Assembly (NCBI GenBank): GCA_017458125.1
Contig: JAFTGB010000023.1
Span: 1-63,046 of the forward strand
Length of the DNA stretch: 63,046 nucleotides
Origin: Prevotella sp.
Lineage (GTDB): Bacteria; Bacteroidota; Bacteroidia; Bacteroidales; Bacteroidaceae
Direction of reading: 5' to 3'
The translations under genes were made by a program, and so were the position numbers. The notes under the pieces are model-generated. The model made no database searches and was not told the origin of the DNA. It saw nothing but the letters and a program-made list of their open reading frames with translations. Positions 7,936-16,104 of this stretch are shown one piece after another. How positions within the stretch are numbered: position 1 is the first letter of the stretch; each line of letters opens with the position of its first letter.

Positions 7936-9342
7936 TTACTCTTCGGTTACTTCGTCGTTAAAGTCACTCACGGCCTGCGGGGCTATGGAGACGACACGGA
8001 TGTTGTCGACGTAGATGCGCTGGTTGAAAGTGCTTGACTTGTAGGTGATGGCATCAGAGAACTCGATGTCGCTGTTGACGAACACCATCAGGAAGTTGCG
8101 GTAGGAGCCGGCGTTGCGGTCCTCGCAAATCTGGCGGAAGGTGGCGTCGGGAGCGTCGGTGGCGTTGTAGTTGCCGAACTTGGTCATGGGGATGGTGACC
8201 GTCACCCAGCGCTGGCCGGTGGTCCAGGCAGCGTGCGAGCCGTCCTCCTCGTTCATCCACGGCACCCAGACGGTGGCCGTGTTCAGGTACTGCGTGCTGA
8301 ACTTTGTGCCGGCGGAGCCCCAGCCCTTGCCCGACAGGTTGTTCTGCAGCGAGAACTCCAGCTGGCCGGTGAGGTCCCACGGCTCAGGACAGTAGACGTC
8401 GAACTGCAGGCCCACGTTGGCAGCGGGTGTGGTCTCGGGAATGTAGCTATACATGCGCGACGTCCAGTCGTCGTTGGCGTTGTCGTTACCGGCGGTAGCC
8501 CACATCAGGGCTTCGCCTCCGGCATCAACACCACCGGCCGAGAGCTTCACCTCGGGTACCAGCATGGCCACCTTGCCGCGGCCGCTGTTCAGCGGGTCGT
8601 CCACCAAGTCGTCGGCGCTGTAGGTGGCGCTCCACGAACCTAACTCGCCCTTGCCGTTCTCCTCGAAGTCGATGACGTAGCAGCGGAAGTCGTTGAAGAA
8701 CTCCGGGCTCTTGGCCGTACCGTTGGCGCCCTCGCTGGTCAGACAGCCGGCCACGCTCAGGTTGGCCGAGGCGGGCACCTGGAAAGTGAACCACTTGCCT
8801 TCCTCGTCGCTCTCGATGCCGCTGGTCACCTCGGTACCGTCGGGCAGTGTCACCTTAGTGGTCTCCTGCAGGTTGGCACCGTAGACAGTGACCGTCTCGC
8901 CAGCCTTGGGCAGCGTATTGTCGCACTCGGTGATGCTGGGAGCAGCGGCACGGATGGTGAAGCTGTAGACCAGACGGTTGGCGTCGCTCTTATAGAGCAC
9001 GATGGTGTTGCGCACTGACTCGTCGGCCTTGTCGACGGGAGTCTTGCTGTTCAGCTGCACCCACACGTTGTTGTCGGTCATCAGGGCGTTGTTGAAGTAG
9101 GTCTCGTAGCCGTTGATGTAGATTTTCTTCAGACCCGTGAAGCCGGAGCCTTGCAGGCGCAGCAGCTGGCCCAGGCGGGCAAACTCCACCTCGCGGTCTT
9201 TGTTGACGTCGTCGTCGATGTTCTCAAGGAACACCTTGTCTATTTTCATTGTTGCTCCGCTGCCACCGTTGTCGTCGTCCTTACAGCCTGCCAGACCTAA
9301 GGCGATGACTGCCAGACAGAGCATATATCTCATTGTCTTCAT
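7936..9342 (-). CDS. Surface glycan-binding lipoprotein (XusE/SGBP position)
   Basis: Predicted surface lipoprotein of 468 residues (MKTMRYMLCLAVIALGLAGC). It is thought to hold xylan or its fragments for the SusCD importer. After the lipobox come an IPT/TIG-like beta-sandwich (about 30-130), a second one starting around PSITECDNTLPKAGETVTVYG, and a C-terminal carbohydrate-binding domain rich in Trp (WTSRMYS, LTGQLEFSL, VWVPWMNEE). This is the pattern of Bacteroidetes surface glycan-binding proteins in the SusE/XusE position. No catalytic motif is visible. It follows SusD by 33 bp and precedes the xylanase by 27 bp, so the four genes are clearly one operon. Glycan specificity is inferred from the neighbouring enzymes only. 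Confidence 0.82.
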   Translation of the reverse strand: MKTMRYMLCLAVIALGLAGCKDDDNGGSGATMKIDKVFLENIDDDVNKDREVEFARLGQLLRLQGSGFTGLKKIYINGYETYFNNALMTDNNVWVQLNSKTPVDKADESVRNTIVLYKSDANRLVYSFTIRAAAPSITECDNTLPKAGETVTVYGANLQETTKVTLPDGTEVTSGIESDEEGKWFTFQVPASANLSVAGCLTSEGANGTAKSPEFFNDFRCYVIDFEENGKGELGSWSATYSADDLVDDPLNSGRGKVAMLVPEVKLSAGGVDAGGEALMWATAGNDNANDDWTSRMYSYIPETTPAANVGLQFDVYCPEPWDLTGQLEFSLQNNLSGKGWGSAGTKFSTQYLNTATVWVPWMNEEDGSHAAWTTGQRWVTVTIPMTKFGNYNATDAPDATFRQICEDRNAGSYRNFLMVFVNSDIEFSDAITYKSSTFNQRIYVDNIRVVSIAPQAVSDFNDEVTEE

Positions 9343-9352
9343 AATCGTAAAA

Positions 9353-9375
9353 TGTTTAATGTTTAATCTTTAATC
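9353..9375. repeat. Short tandem heptamers between SusD and the SGBP gene
   Basis: TGTTTAA (9353), TGTTTAA (9360) and TCTTTAA (9367) repeat with a 7-bp period and fill much of the gap between the SusD stop and the next start. Confidence 0.6.
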
Positions 9376-11115
9376 TTAAAACAGCTGGGCGTCGGTCACT
9401 TCGCGCTCGCCGAAGGTAAAGGGTGTGGTGGCCACGTTGCCGTCAGCATCGGACTTCAGCAAGGGGTTCTTGGTGGAGTCGGTCTCGGGCAACGGCAGCA
9501 CCAGGTTGCGGGCCGTGGCGGTTGACACGCTGGGGCCGGGCTTGGTGTAGGTGTCGGAGAGCTTGTAGGTGTGCGTGGACGACTCGTAGTAGCTGGCGTT
9601 GCGGTTCTGGTTGTTCACGTAGTTGACCACCTCCTGCTGCTGGTAGTAGCCGCGGCGCACGAGGAAGTACCAATAGAGACCTTCGAAGGCGGTTTCGAGG
9701 CGGAACTCGTGGCGCAGGTCTTCGTAGCCAATCTTGTTCTTGGCGGGCACGCCGGCGCGCTGGCGCAGGGCGTTGAAATACTGCAATGCCGTAGCGTCGT
9801 TGGTGGTGGCGTTGTTGCCTAACACGGCCTCAGCATAGTTGAGGTACACCTCGGCCAGTCGCATCATGTAGGTGTTGACGCCGGAGTTGTTGTTCACGGA
9901 GATGCCGTTGACGGCATTAGTGCCTACGACGTACTTCTTGATGTTGGCACCCTGGCTGCTGGCCTGTTCGCTCTCGCCGTAGATGTAGGGCTTGGCGGGG
10001 TCGGTGGACAGCTCGGGGTAGGACTCGCCGTAGGAGGCTACGCAGTAGTGGCGGCGCGTGGCGTCGTCGATGGTGATGCCCAGCGTCGGGTCAGCATACT
10101 CCTTGAACTCCTGCCACAGGTCGTACGAACAGTAGGTGGAGCCGCCCCACGAGTTGCCTTGGTTCACCTGCGTGCTCCACGCCAGGAAGCGCGTCATGGA
10201 CTGTGCCAGACCGGCGGCGGCACCGGCCTGCCACTGCAGCTGGAAGATGCTCTCGCTGTTGTTGTTGAACGTGGCGGCGGCAAACAGCTCGGCATAGGTG
10301 TCGGCCAGCTTGTAGGGACCGTCGTTGATGACCTTGGCGGCAGCCTGACGGGCAGCGTTCAGGTAGTAGCTGTTGCGTGTGCCGCTGATGAAGTTGGTCT
10401 GGGCATTGTTGCCGTCGTAACGGTTGTCGCCAGCCACCAGACCGGCCATGGACAGGTAGAAGCGTGACAGCATGCCGTAGGCGGCGTACTTGTTGATGCG
10501 ACCGGCTGCGGGCGACGTGGCGGGCAGGTTGACGGCGGCATACTCCATGTCGCGGATGGCGAACTCGATGACGTCGGGACGCGACGAGGGACTGACCACG
10601 TAGTTGTTCACCAGGTCTTGCGTGTTCTCGTAGATGACACCGCAGCCCCACAGCGACCCCACATACCAGTAGGCCAGTCCGCGCATGAAGCGGGCCTCGG
10701 CGATGCCTTGCGTCTTGGCGGTCTCGGAAACGCCGCTGGTGGAGTAGTTCCTGATGTTGTTGATGGTGTTGTTAGCCTGTGAGATGACGGAGTAGAAGGC
10801 CGACCAGGCGTCGTTCAGACCGTTAGAGGCTCCGCTCTCCGTGAAGTTGGTGTAGGGGTAGATGTAGTCTGAATACTGTGCCGTGATGTTGTTGGCGCGG
10901 CCGTCGCCCATGCCGTAGTACGCCTTGTCGTTGAACATGTACCACACGTAGTCGTACAGCGGGGTGATAGCCTGCGACACTGCTTCGTTGCTGGTGAAGA
11001 AGTTGTCCTGTGACAGCTGGTAGGAGTTCTTCTGGTCGAGGAAGTCTTCGGCACAGCTTCCTAACGACAGCATTCCTGCCAGGGCTATTGTGTATTTAAA
11101 GATATTTGTTTTCAT
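9376..11115 (-). CDS. SusD-like glycan-binding lipoprotein (xylan PUL)
   Basis: Predicted outer-membrane lipoprotein of 579 residues that caps the SusC channel and binds incoming glycan. The start at MKTNIFKYTIALAGMLSLGSC gives a proper lipobox; an in-frame ATG five codons upstream is less likely. The N-terminal EDFLDQKNSYQLS and the helical, TPR-like pattern are typical of RagB/SusD proteins, as is the C-terminal half containing RLAEVYLNYAEAVLGNN and LRQRAGVPAKN. It lies 33 bp after the SusC gene with matching orientation. It is near the upper end of SusD lengths. With the xylanase downstream it is likely the XusB/XusD-type protein of this locus. Confidence 0.95.
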   Translation of the reverse strand: MKTNIFKYTIALAGMLSLGSCAEDFLDQKNSYQLSQDNFFTSNEAVSQAITPLYDYVWYMFNDKAYYGMGDGRANNITAQYSDYIYPYTNFTESGASNGLNDAWSAFYSVISQANNTINNIRNYSTSGVSETAKTQGIAEARFMRGLAYWYVGSLWGCGVIYENTQDLVNNYVVSPSSRPDVIEFAIRDMEYAAVNLPATSPAAGRINKYAAYGMLSRFYLSMAGLVAGDNRYDGNNAQTNFISGTRNSYYLNAARQAAAKVINDGPYKLADTYAELFAAATFNNNSESIFQLQWQAGAAAGLAQSMTRFLAWSTQVNQGNSWGGSTYCSYDLWQEFKEYADPTLGITIDDATRRHYCVASYGESYPELSTDPAKPYIYGESEQASSQGANIKKYVVGTNAVNGISVNNNSGVNTYMMRLAEVYLNYAEAVLGNNATTNDATALQYFNALRQRAGVPAKNKIGYEDLRHEFRLETAFEGLYWYFLVRRGYYQQQEVVNYVNNQNRNASYYESSTHTYKLSDTYTKPGPSVSTATARNLVLPLPETDSTKNPLLKSDADGNVATTPFTFGEREVTDAQLF

Positions 11116-11148
11116 AATGATCAATGTCAATTATCAATTATTGATGGT

Positions 11149-14100
11149 TTAGAATTGCAGGTTCACACCGACGGTGTAGATACGGGGCGAGGGATAGCGG
11201 CTGTAGTCGACGCCGTTCAGCAGGGCGTTGCCACGCAGCGAACCGACTTCAGGGTCATAACCGTCGTACTTGGTGATGGTGAAGAGGTTCTGGATGTTGC
11301 AGTATATCTTGGCATTGCTCAGGTATATCTTCTGGATGAGTTTGCGCGGAAGCGTGTAGCTGAGCGAGATGTTCTGCAGACGGATGTAGCTGCCGTCCTC
11401 CACGTAGGCGTCGCTGACGCGGTTGTTCTTGTTGACACCACTCTCCGTCGACAGGCGGGGCATGCTGGTGCTGGGGTTGGTGACGTAGTAGTTGCGGTAG
11501 TCCTCAGGACCGTCGGGGTCGTACTTGGCCAGACGGGCGTAGTCGAGCACGGTGGTCAGCTGGTTGCTGGTGCTGCCCGTGATGTCGAGGAAGCGGCGCT
11601 GGTAGTTCATCACCTTGTTGCCGTAAGAGCCGCTGAACTGGAAGCTCAGGTCGAAGCCTTTGTAGGAGAAGGTGTTGCCGAAGCCCCATGTGAATTTCGG
11701 CTCGGGGTTGCCGATGAACGTCATGTCGCTGTCGTCGATGACACCGTCCTCGTTCAGGTCGGCGTAGATGTAGTCGCCGATGAAGACACCACCCGACGTG
11801 GGCGAGGTGGCCATGGTGGCACCCTTAGGCAGGGCCACGGGCTTCACGGTGCCGTTGGCGTCCTTGTAGAAGAAGTCTTCGGGCTTGTCGAAGCGGCCGA
11901 TGACCTTGTAGCCCCAGAACTGGCCGATGGGACGGCCCACCACGGTGTTGGTGACGGTAGCCACGTCGGAGCCGATCTGCAGGGTCTGCGGCAGCGAACC
12001 GCTGTCGGAGTCGAGTTCCACCACCTTGTTGCGGTTGAGCGAGAAGACGACGTTGGAGCGCCACGAGAAGTCCTTGTTCTCGATGTTGACGGTGTTCAGC
12101 GTGATTTCGATACCCGTGTTGCGCAGGCTGCCGATGTTACCCCAAGGGTTGGAAGCCGTACCGTAGGCCTCGTTGGAGCCGGCACCCGAACCGAGGAAGG
12201 CGGGCAGGTCGAGCATCATCAGCAAGTCCTTGGTCTTCTTGTAGTACCAGTCGAACACCAGGTCGATGCGGCTGCCGAAGAGCGACAGGTCGAAACCGAT
12301 ATTGGTGGAGTAGGTGGTCTCCCACTTCAGGTTGGGGTTGGCATTGTTGGCGTTCAGCACACCGACACCCCACGGTGTGGTGTAGTTGGCCAGCATGGCC
12401 TGATAAGCCCAGTCCTGAACGTTCTGGTTACCCGTGGCACCCCAGCCTAAGCGCAGCTTCAGGTTGTTGATGACGCGGTTGTCCTTGAGGAAGTTCTCCT
12501 GAGAGGCGCGCCAGGCGAAGGCAGCAGAGGGGAACCAGCCCCAGCGGTTGTCCTTGTGGAATTTCGACGAACCGTCGCGACGCAGCGTGGCCGTCACGAG
12601 ATAGCGGTCGTCGAAGTTGTAGAGCACGCGTCCGAAGTAGGAGAAAAGCGACGTGTTGTTCTGGTAGCCGTCAATGTTGACGTTGTTGCCCGTACGCTCA
12701 CCGGCGCGCAGGTCGATGACGCTGTTCGACAGGTAGCCCTGGTTGGCGGCGCTCATGTTCTCCCAGTAGCTGTGGCTCATCTCCTGACCGATCATGGCGT
12801 TGATGTTGTGCTTCTGGGCTATCTGGCCGTTGTAGGTCAGGATGTTGCGCCACGACCAGTATTTGGAGTCATTCTTGTACCATGCGCCGTCGCGCTGCGT
12901 GTTCTCCTTGACACCGAAGGTGTAGTCCGGCGTGTAGGTCTTGGTCTTGTTCAGGTTGTAGTCGGCGGACAGCTCGGTCTTGAAGGTCAGTCCCTTGTAG
13001 AACGTTGCCTCCAAGTAAGTGTTCACGCGGAAGTTCAGACGCTTGGCGTAGTTGGTCTTGATTTCGGCCAAAGCCACGGCGTTCTCGGGCATCCACTGGT
13101 CGTCCGGACCGTCGTAGCCGCCGTCCGGGTTGCGCACGGCTACTGAGGGCTGCGAACGCAGGGCAGTGTTGATGATGTCCCAGTTCTTTTCCATCTCCTG
13201 TCTGGAGTCAGAGAGCGAGAACGACACGCCGCCCTTCAGCCACTTCTTCAGCTCGCTGTCCACGTTACCGCGCAGCGTCTGGCGCTTGAAGCCGGTGGAC
13301 AGGGCGATACCGTCCTGTTTCAGGTAGCCGGCCGAGATGGCGTAGGTGGTCTTCTCCGTGCCGCCCGTCAGCGACAGGCTGTGGTTGGTCATGAAGGCCG
13401 TATGGAACATCTCGTCCTGCCAGTCGGTACCCTCGCCTAACAGCTCGGGACGCAGGAAGGTGCCTGAGTGGGTCTTGATTTGGGCGTCGGCAATGTCGTT
13501 GTTGTGCTCGGCATACTGGCGCAGGTTCAGCACGTCCAACTTCTTGGGCATCTGCTGCCAGCCCACATAGCCGTCATAGGTTAGCGTAGCCTCGCCGGCC
13601 TTGCCGCGCTTGGTGGTAATCATGATGACACCATTACTTGCGCGCGAACCATAAATAGCTGTAGCGGAGGCATCCTTCAGAATGTCCATCGTCAGAATGT
13701 CGCTCGGGTTGATGCCGGCCAGCGGGTTGGAGTTGCCGTCGTCGCCACCATCAGAGTCGATGATGACACCGTCGATGACGAAGATAGGCTGGCTGGAGGC
13801 GTTCAGCGAGTTGGTACCGCGGATGCGGATGGTGCTGGAACCGCCAGGCGTACCGGTGTTGGCCTGAATCTGCACACCGGCGGCACGGCCTTGCAGCACC
13901 TGGTCGATGCTCGTGGTGACCGACTTCTCGAAGGCCTTGTTGTCGACTTGGGTGACAGCGCCCGTCAGGTCTGACTTGCGCATCGTGCCGTAACCGACGA
14001 CGACGACCTCGTTGAGCAGGGCCTCGTCTTCATGGAGTGTGATGTTGATAGTCCTCTGCCCGGCAACCTTCACTTCCTGTGTCTGGTAGCCTACATAGCT

Positions 14101-14331
14101 GAAGACAAGCGTTGAGTTAGACTGGGTGTCAATGGTGTAGTTACCGTCGTAGTCGGTAATGGTACCACCCTGAGCGCCCTTCACTTTGACGGTAGCACCG
14201 ATGACCGGCCCGTCAGCTGCACTTACAGTGCCCTTTACGGTAATCTTCTGCGCGTACGCTCCTATTGGTAACATACAAAACAGAAGCATCAACCCAAGGG
14301 TCCTTTTTAGAACTTTACATGTGCGTTTCAT
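11149..14331 (-). CDS. SusC-like TonB-dependent outer-membrane transporter
   Basis: Predicted TonB-dependent glycan importer of 1060 residues. A signal peptide (MKRTCKVLKRTLGLMLLFCM to GAYAQ) is followed by a carboxypeptidase-regulatory-like domain (about 30-115, ITVKGTVSAADGPVIGATVK). Next are the conserved SusC stretch NEVVVVGYGTMRKSDLTGAV, a plug domain with GSRASNGVIMITTKRG, and the long beta-barrel ending in an aromatic residue (VGVNLQF). It works with the SusD partner just downstream to bring xylo-oligosaccharides into the periplasm. It heads a four-gene operon with its own -7 box at 14380-14387 and a putative operator at 14429-14448. Confidence 0.97.
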   Translation of the reverse strand: MKRTCKVLKRTLGLMLLFCMLPIGAYAQKITVKGTVSAADGPVIGATVKVKGAQGGTITDYDGNYTIDTQSNSTLVFSYVGYQTQEVKVAGQRTINITLHEDEALLNEVVVVGYGTMRKSDLTGAVTQVDNKAFEKSVTTSIDQVLQGRAAGVQIQANTGTPGGSSTIRIRGTNSLNASSQPIFVIDGVIIDSDGGDDGNSNPLAGINPSDILTMDILKDASATAIYGSRASNGVIMITTKRGKAGEATLTYDGYVGWQQMPKKLDVLNLRQYAEHNNDIADAQIKTHSGTFLRPELLGEGTDWQDEMFHTAFMTNHSLSLTGGTEKTTYAISAGYLKQDGIALSTGFKRQTLRGNVDSELKKWLKGGVSFSLSDSRQEMEKNWDIINTALRSQPSVAVRNPDGGYDGPDDQWMPENAVALAEIKTNYAKRLNFRVNTYLEATFYKGLTFKTELSADYNLNKTKTYTPDYTFGVKENTQRDGAWYKNDSKYWSWRNILTYNGQIAQKHNINAMIGQEMSHSYWENMSAANQGYLSNSVIDLRAGERTGNNVNIDGYQNNTSLFSYFGRVLYNFDDRYLVTATLRRDGSSKFHKDNRWGWFPSAAFAWRASQENFLKDNRVINNLKLRLGWGATGNQNVQDWAYQAMLANYTTPWGVGVLNANNANPNLKWETTYSTNIGFDLSLFGSRIDLVFDWYYKKTKDLLMMLDLPAFLGSGAGSNEAYGTASNPWGNIGSLRNTGIEITLNTVNIENKDFSWRSNVVFSLNRNKVVELDSDSGSLPQTLQIGSDVATVTNTVVGRPIGQFWGYKVIGRFDKPEDFFYKDANGTVKPVALPKGATMATSPTSGGVFIGDYIYADLNEDGVIDDSDMTFIGNPEPKFTWGFGNTFSYKGFDLSFQFSGSYGNKVMNYQRRFLDITGSTSNQLTTVLDYARLAKYDPDGPEDYRNYYVTNPSTSMPRLSTESGVNKNNRVSDAYVEDGSYIRLQNISLSYTLPRKLIQKIYLSNAKIYCNIQNLFTITKYDGYDPEVGSLRGNALLNGVDYSRYPSPRIYTVGVNLQF

Positions 14332-14379
14332 ACATCTTGTTTTTGTTAGTTATAGATTGTTCTGTAGGATTTTCCGCTG

Positions 14380-14387
14380 CAAAGATA
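14380..14387 (-). promoter_or_regulatory. Promoter -7 box of the SusC operon
   Basis: The minus strand reads TATCTTTG at 14380-14387, a strong TAnnTTTG box, 48 bp before the SusC start. I see no good -33 box at the usual spacing, which fits a promoter that needs an activator. Confidence 0.65.
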
Positions 14388-14428
14388 GAGATTTACGCCT
14401 AAATGTCAGTTTGCAGATGTTTCATGGT

Positions 14429-14448
14429 CGTTTCATTTTGTCTCATTC
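14429..14448. promoter_or_regulatory. Putative operator upstream of the SusC promoter
   Basis: CGTTTCATTTTGTCTCATTC on the plus strand matches the reverse complement of the GH97 operator (consensus CGTTTCnnTnTGTCTCATY). It overlaps the stop codon of the GH35-like gene. TTTCAT also appears nearby at 14420, giving a run of related half-sites. Confidence 0.55.
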
Positions 14449-16101
14449 GTAATGATACAAGCGGATATGTAGGATTTTCCAGTCATCACAGGCTATTCGG
14501 ACGTGCCGCCCTTGGTGGTCTTGGTCGCCGTTAAGGCGTCGTATATAGTTCATTTTCCCCGTTTCATCGATGCTTACCTCGTCCACGCTGCCGATGCCGA
14601 TACGGTGGCCGCTGAAGGTGTCGCGCTTAACGAAATGTACATTTTGATTTGTTGCATCGGCCACGAAACCGTCCTCGCCTAACACCTTCTGCTCCTCACG
14701 CGACTTTTCGTACTGCGAGGCAAAGGCTACGACGACACCCGTTCCGGCCAAAAGGTACTCGTACTTGTTTACCTTGATGAGCATGGCGCCGCCCTCGGGC
14801 CATGTGGAGCCGTCAGTGGCGCGGGCATCCCACGGCAGCGTGAAGTAGTGGCGGCAGGTGATGGCCATGCCGTCGTCGGTGATGACGCGTTCCTTGTCCT
14901 GCTGGTCGAAGAGCATACCCCACGACAATGTATTATTTGACAATTTACTTGCGATTTGTTTGAGCAGGGTGTAGGCTTTCGTGATGCTGGCTGTTTCACG
15001 CGGCGTGGCCTGGTCGATGGCGAAGGGCGAGAAGCCGATGGCACGGTGCTCGCCAAAGGCATACATGGCGCGCGCACCGCTGTTCTCGCAGCAGCGGCTC
15101 TCGGGAATGAACAGCCTGTTGTTGGGCAGGGCGTACTGGTCGGCCCACGACTTGAACCCCGTGTCGTAGATGTCGGGGGCCAGGCAGAGCAGCTGCGGTG
15201 CACCGATGTGCCACAGGTCGATGAGGTGGGCCAACGGACCGGCCGACGGGTATTGGCCGGGCTGCCGCCCGCGGCTGTTCATGGCAGCGTTGATGTAGAG
15301 CGGCATCTGGGTGTACTGTCGCGCTGTCTCGCACAGTCGTCCGACGTACTTGGCATAGTAGTAAGCCATGAATATTTCATCGGTGAAGATGTCGTCACCG
15401 AACAGCTCCGTCCACGATGGAATGGGGCTTTTTTGCGCTTTTCCCTTGTTTTTGGCCAACCGGGCCTTCAGCCAGGGGTGCAGTGTCTTCTGGTTTTTGT
15501 TCAGGTAGTCGACGACTTCCTTGGGTACACCTTTCTTATATATATGGTCAGCCAGCGTCGAGTAGTCGCGGGCCGACTCCAGCATACCTATCTCGTTCTC
15601 CACCTGCACCATCGTCACCACGTCGGCGGCGGTACGGCTGACGTGCTGCATCAAGGCGCCGAAGGCACGGTTGTCGGCCTGGAACACCGCTTCCGAGAAA
15701 CAGCTGGCTATCTCCATCGGCTTGCCTTCCGCAGTGCGGGCTCGCTGGAACCGCTTGGTGTCCTGTTTGAACCACAGCGGCGCATAGCACGACATGGAGT
15801 TCTTCCAGGCACCAAACCACAGCAGCACCACCTTCAGCTGGTTTTCGCGGGCTCTGAGTATGGTGCGGTCGACGAGGGTGAAGTCGAACTGTCCCTCCGT
15901 AGGCTCCATCAGTTCCCAGTAGACAGGAGTCAGCACGGTGTTCAGCCCCAACGCTTTCATGCGGGGCATCACCTCGTCGATGTCCTCCACGCTGGTGACG
16001 GCCGAATTGCTCAGTTCGCCACCCAAAATCATCTCCCCCTGTGCCTTGACGGTCATCACTGTGACCATCAGCATCACGGTCAGCAAGTGGATACGTTTCA
16101 T
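14443..16101 (-). CDS. GH35-like glycoside hydrolase (DUF5597-type)
   Basis: Predicted exported enzyme of 552 residues with signal peptide MKRIHLLTVMLMVTVMTVKA. The barrel begins at MILGGELSNSAV and includes NTVLTPVYWELMEPTEGQFDF, the usual GH35/GH42 pattern. The acid/base Glu is in VQVENEIGM (about residue 169) and a likely nucleophile Glu is in FIPESRCCEN (about 333). The C-terminal 150 residues resemble the DUF5597 beta-domain. In xylan PULs such proteins are thought to remove beta-galactose or related branches. Only 3 bp separate it from GH67 upstream, so HTCS, GH67 and this gene form one transcript. Family assignment is fairly firm; exact substrate is not known from sequence. Confidence 0.8.
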   Translation of the reverse strand: MKRIHLLTVMLMVTVMTVKAQGEMILGGELSNSAVTSVEDIDEVMPRMKALGLNTVLTPVYWELMEPTEGQFDFTLVDRTILRARENQLKVVLLWFGAWKNSMSCYAPLWFKQDTKRFQRARTAEGKPMEIASCFSEAVFQADNRAFGALMQHVSRTAADVVTMVQVENEIGMLESARDYSTLADHIYKKGVPKEVVDYLNKNQKTLHPWLKARLAKNKGKAQKSPIPSWTELFGDDIFTDEIFMAYYYAKYVGRLCETARQYTQMPLYINAAMNSRGRQPGQYPSAGPLAHLIDLWHIGAPQLLCLAPDIYDTGFKSWADQYALPNNRLFIPESRCCENSGARAMYAFGEHRAIGFSPFAIDQATPRETASITKAYTLLKQIASKLSNNTLSWGMLFDQQDKERVITDDGMAITCRHYFTLPWDARATDGSTWPEGGAMLIKVNKYEYLLAGTGVVVAFASQYEKSREEQKVLGEDGFVADATNQNVHFVKRDTFSGHRIGIGSVDEVSIDETGKMNYIRRLNGDQDHQGRHVRIACDDWKILHIRLYHYE

Positions 16102-16104
16102 AGG

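Noticed and set aside
11155-12450. Long plus-strand open frame of 431 codons opposite the SusC gene
   Set aside because: Antisense shadow in high-GC coding DNA with low-complexity Val/Gly/Ala/Arg content. The same applies to frames at 3553-4485, 14956-16170, 17086-17952 and 49643-51064.
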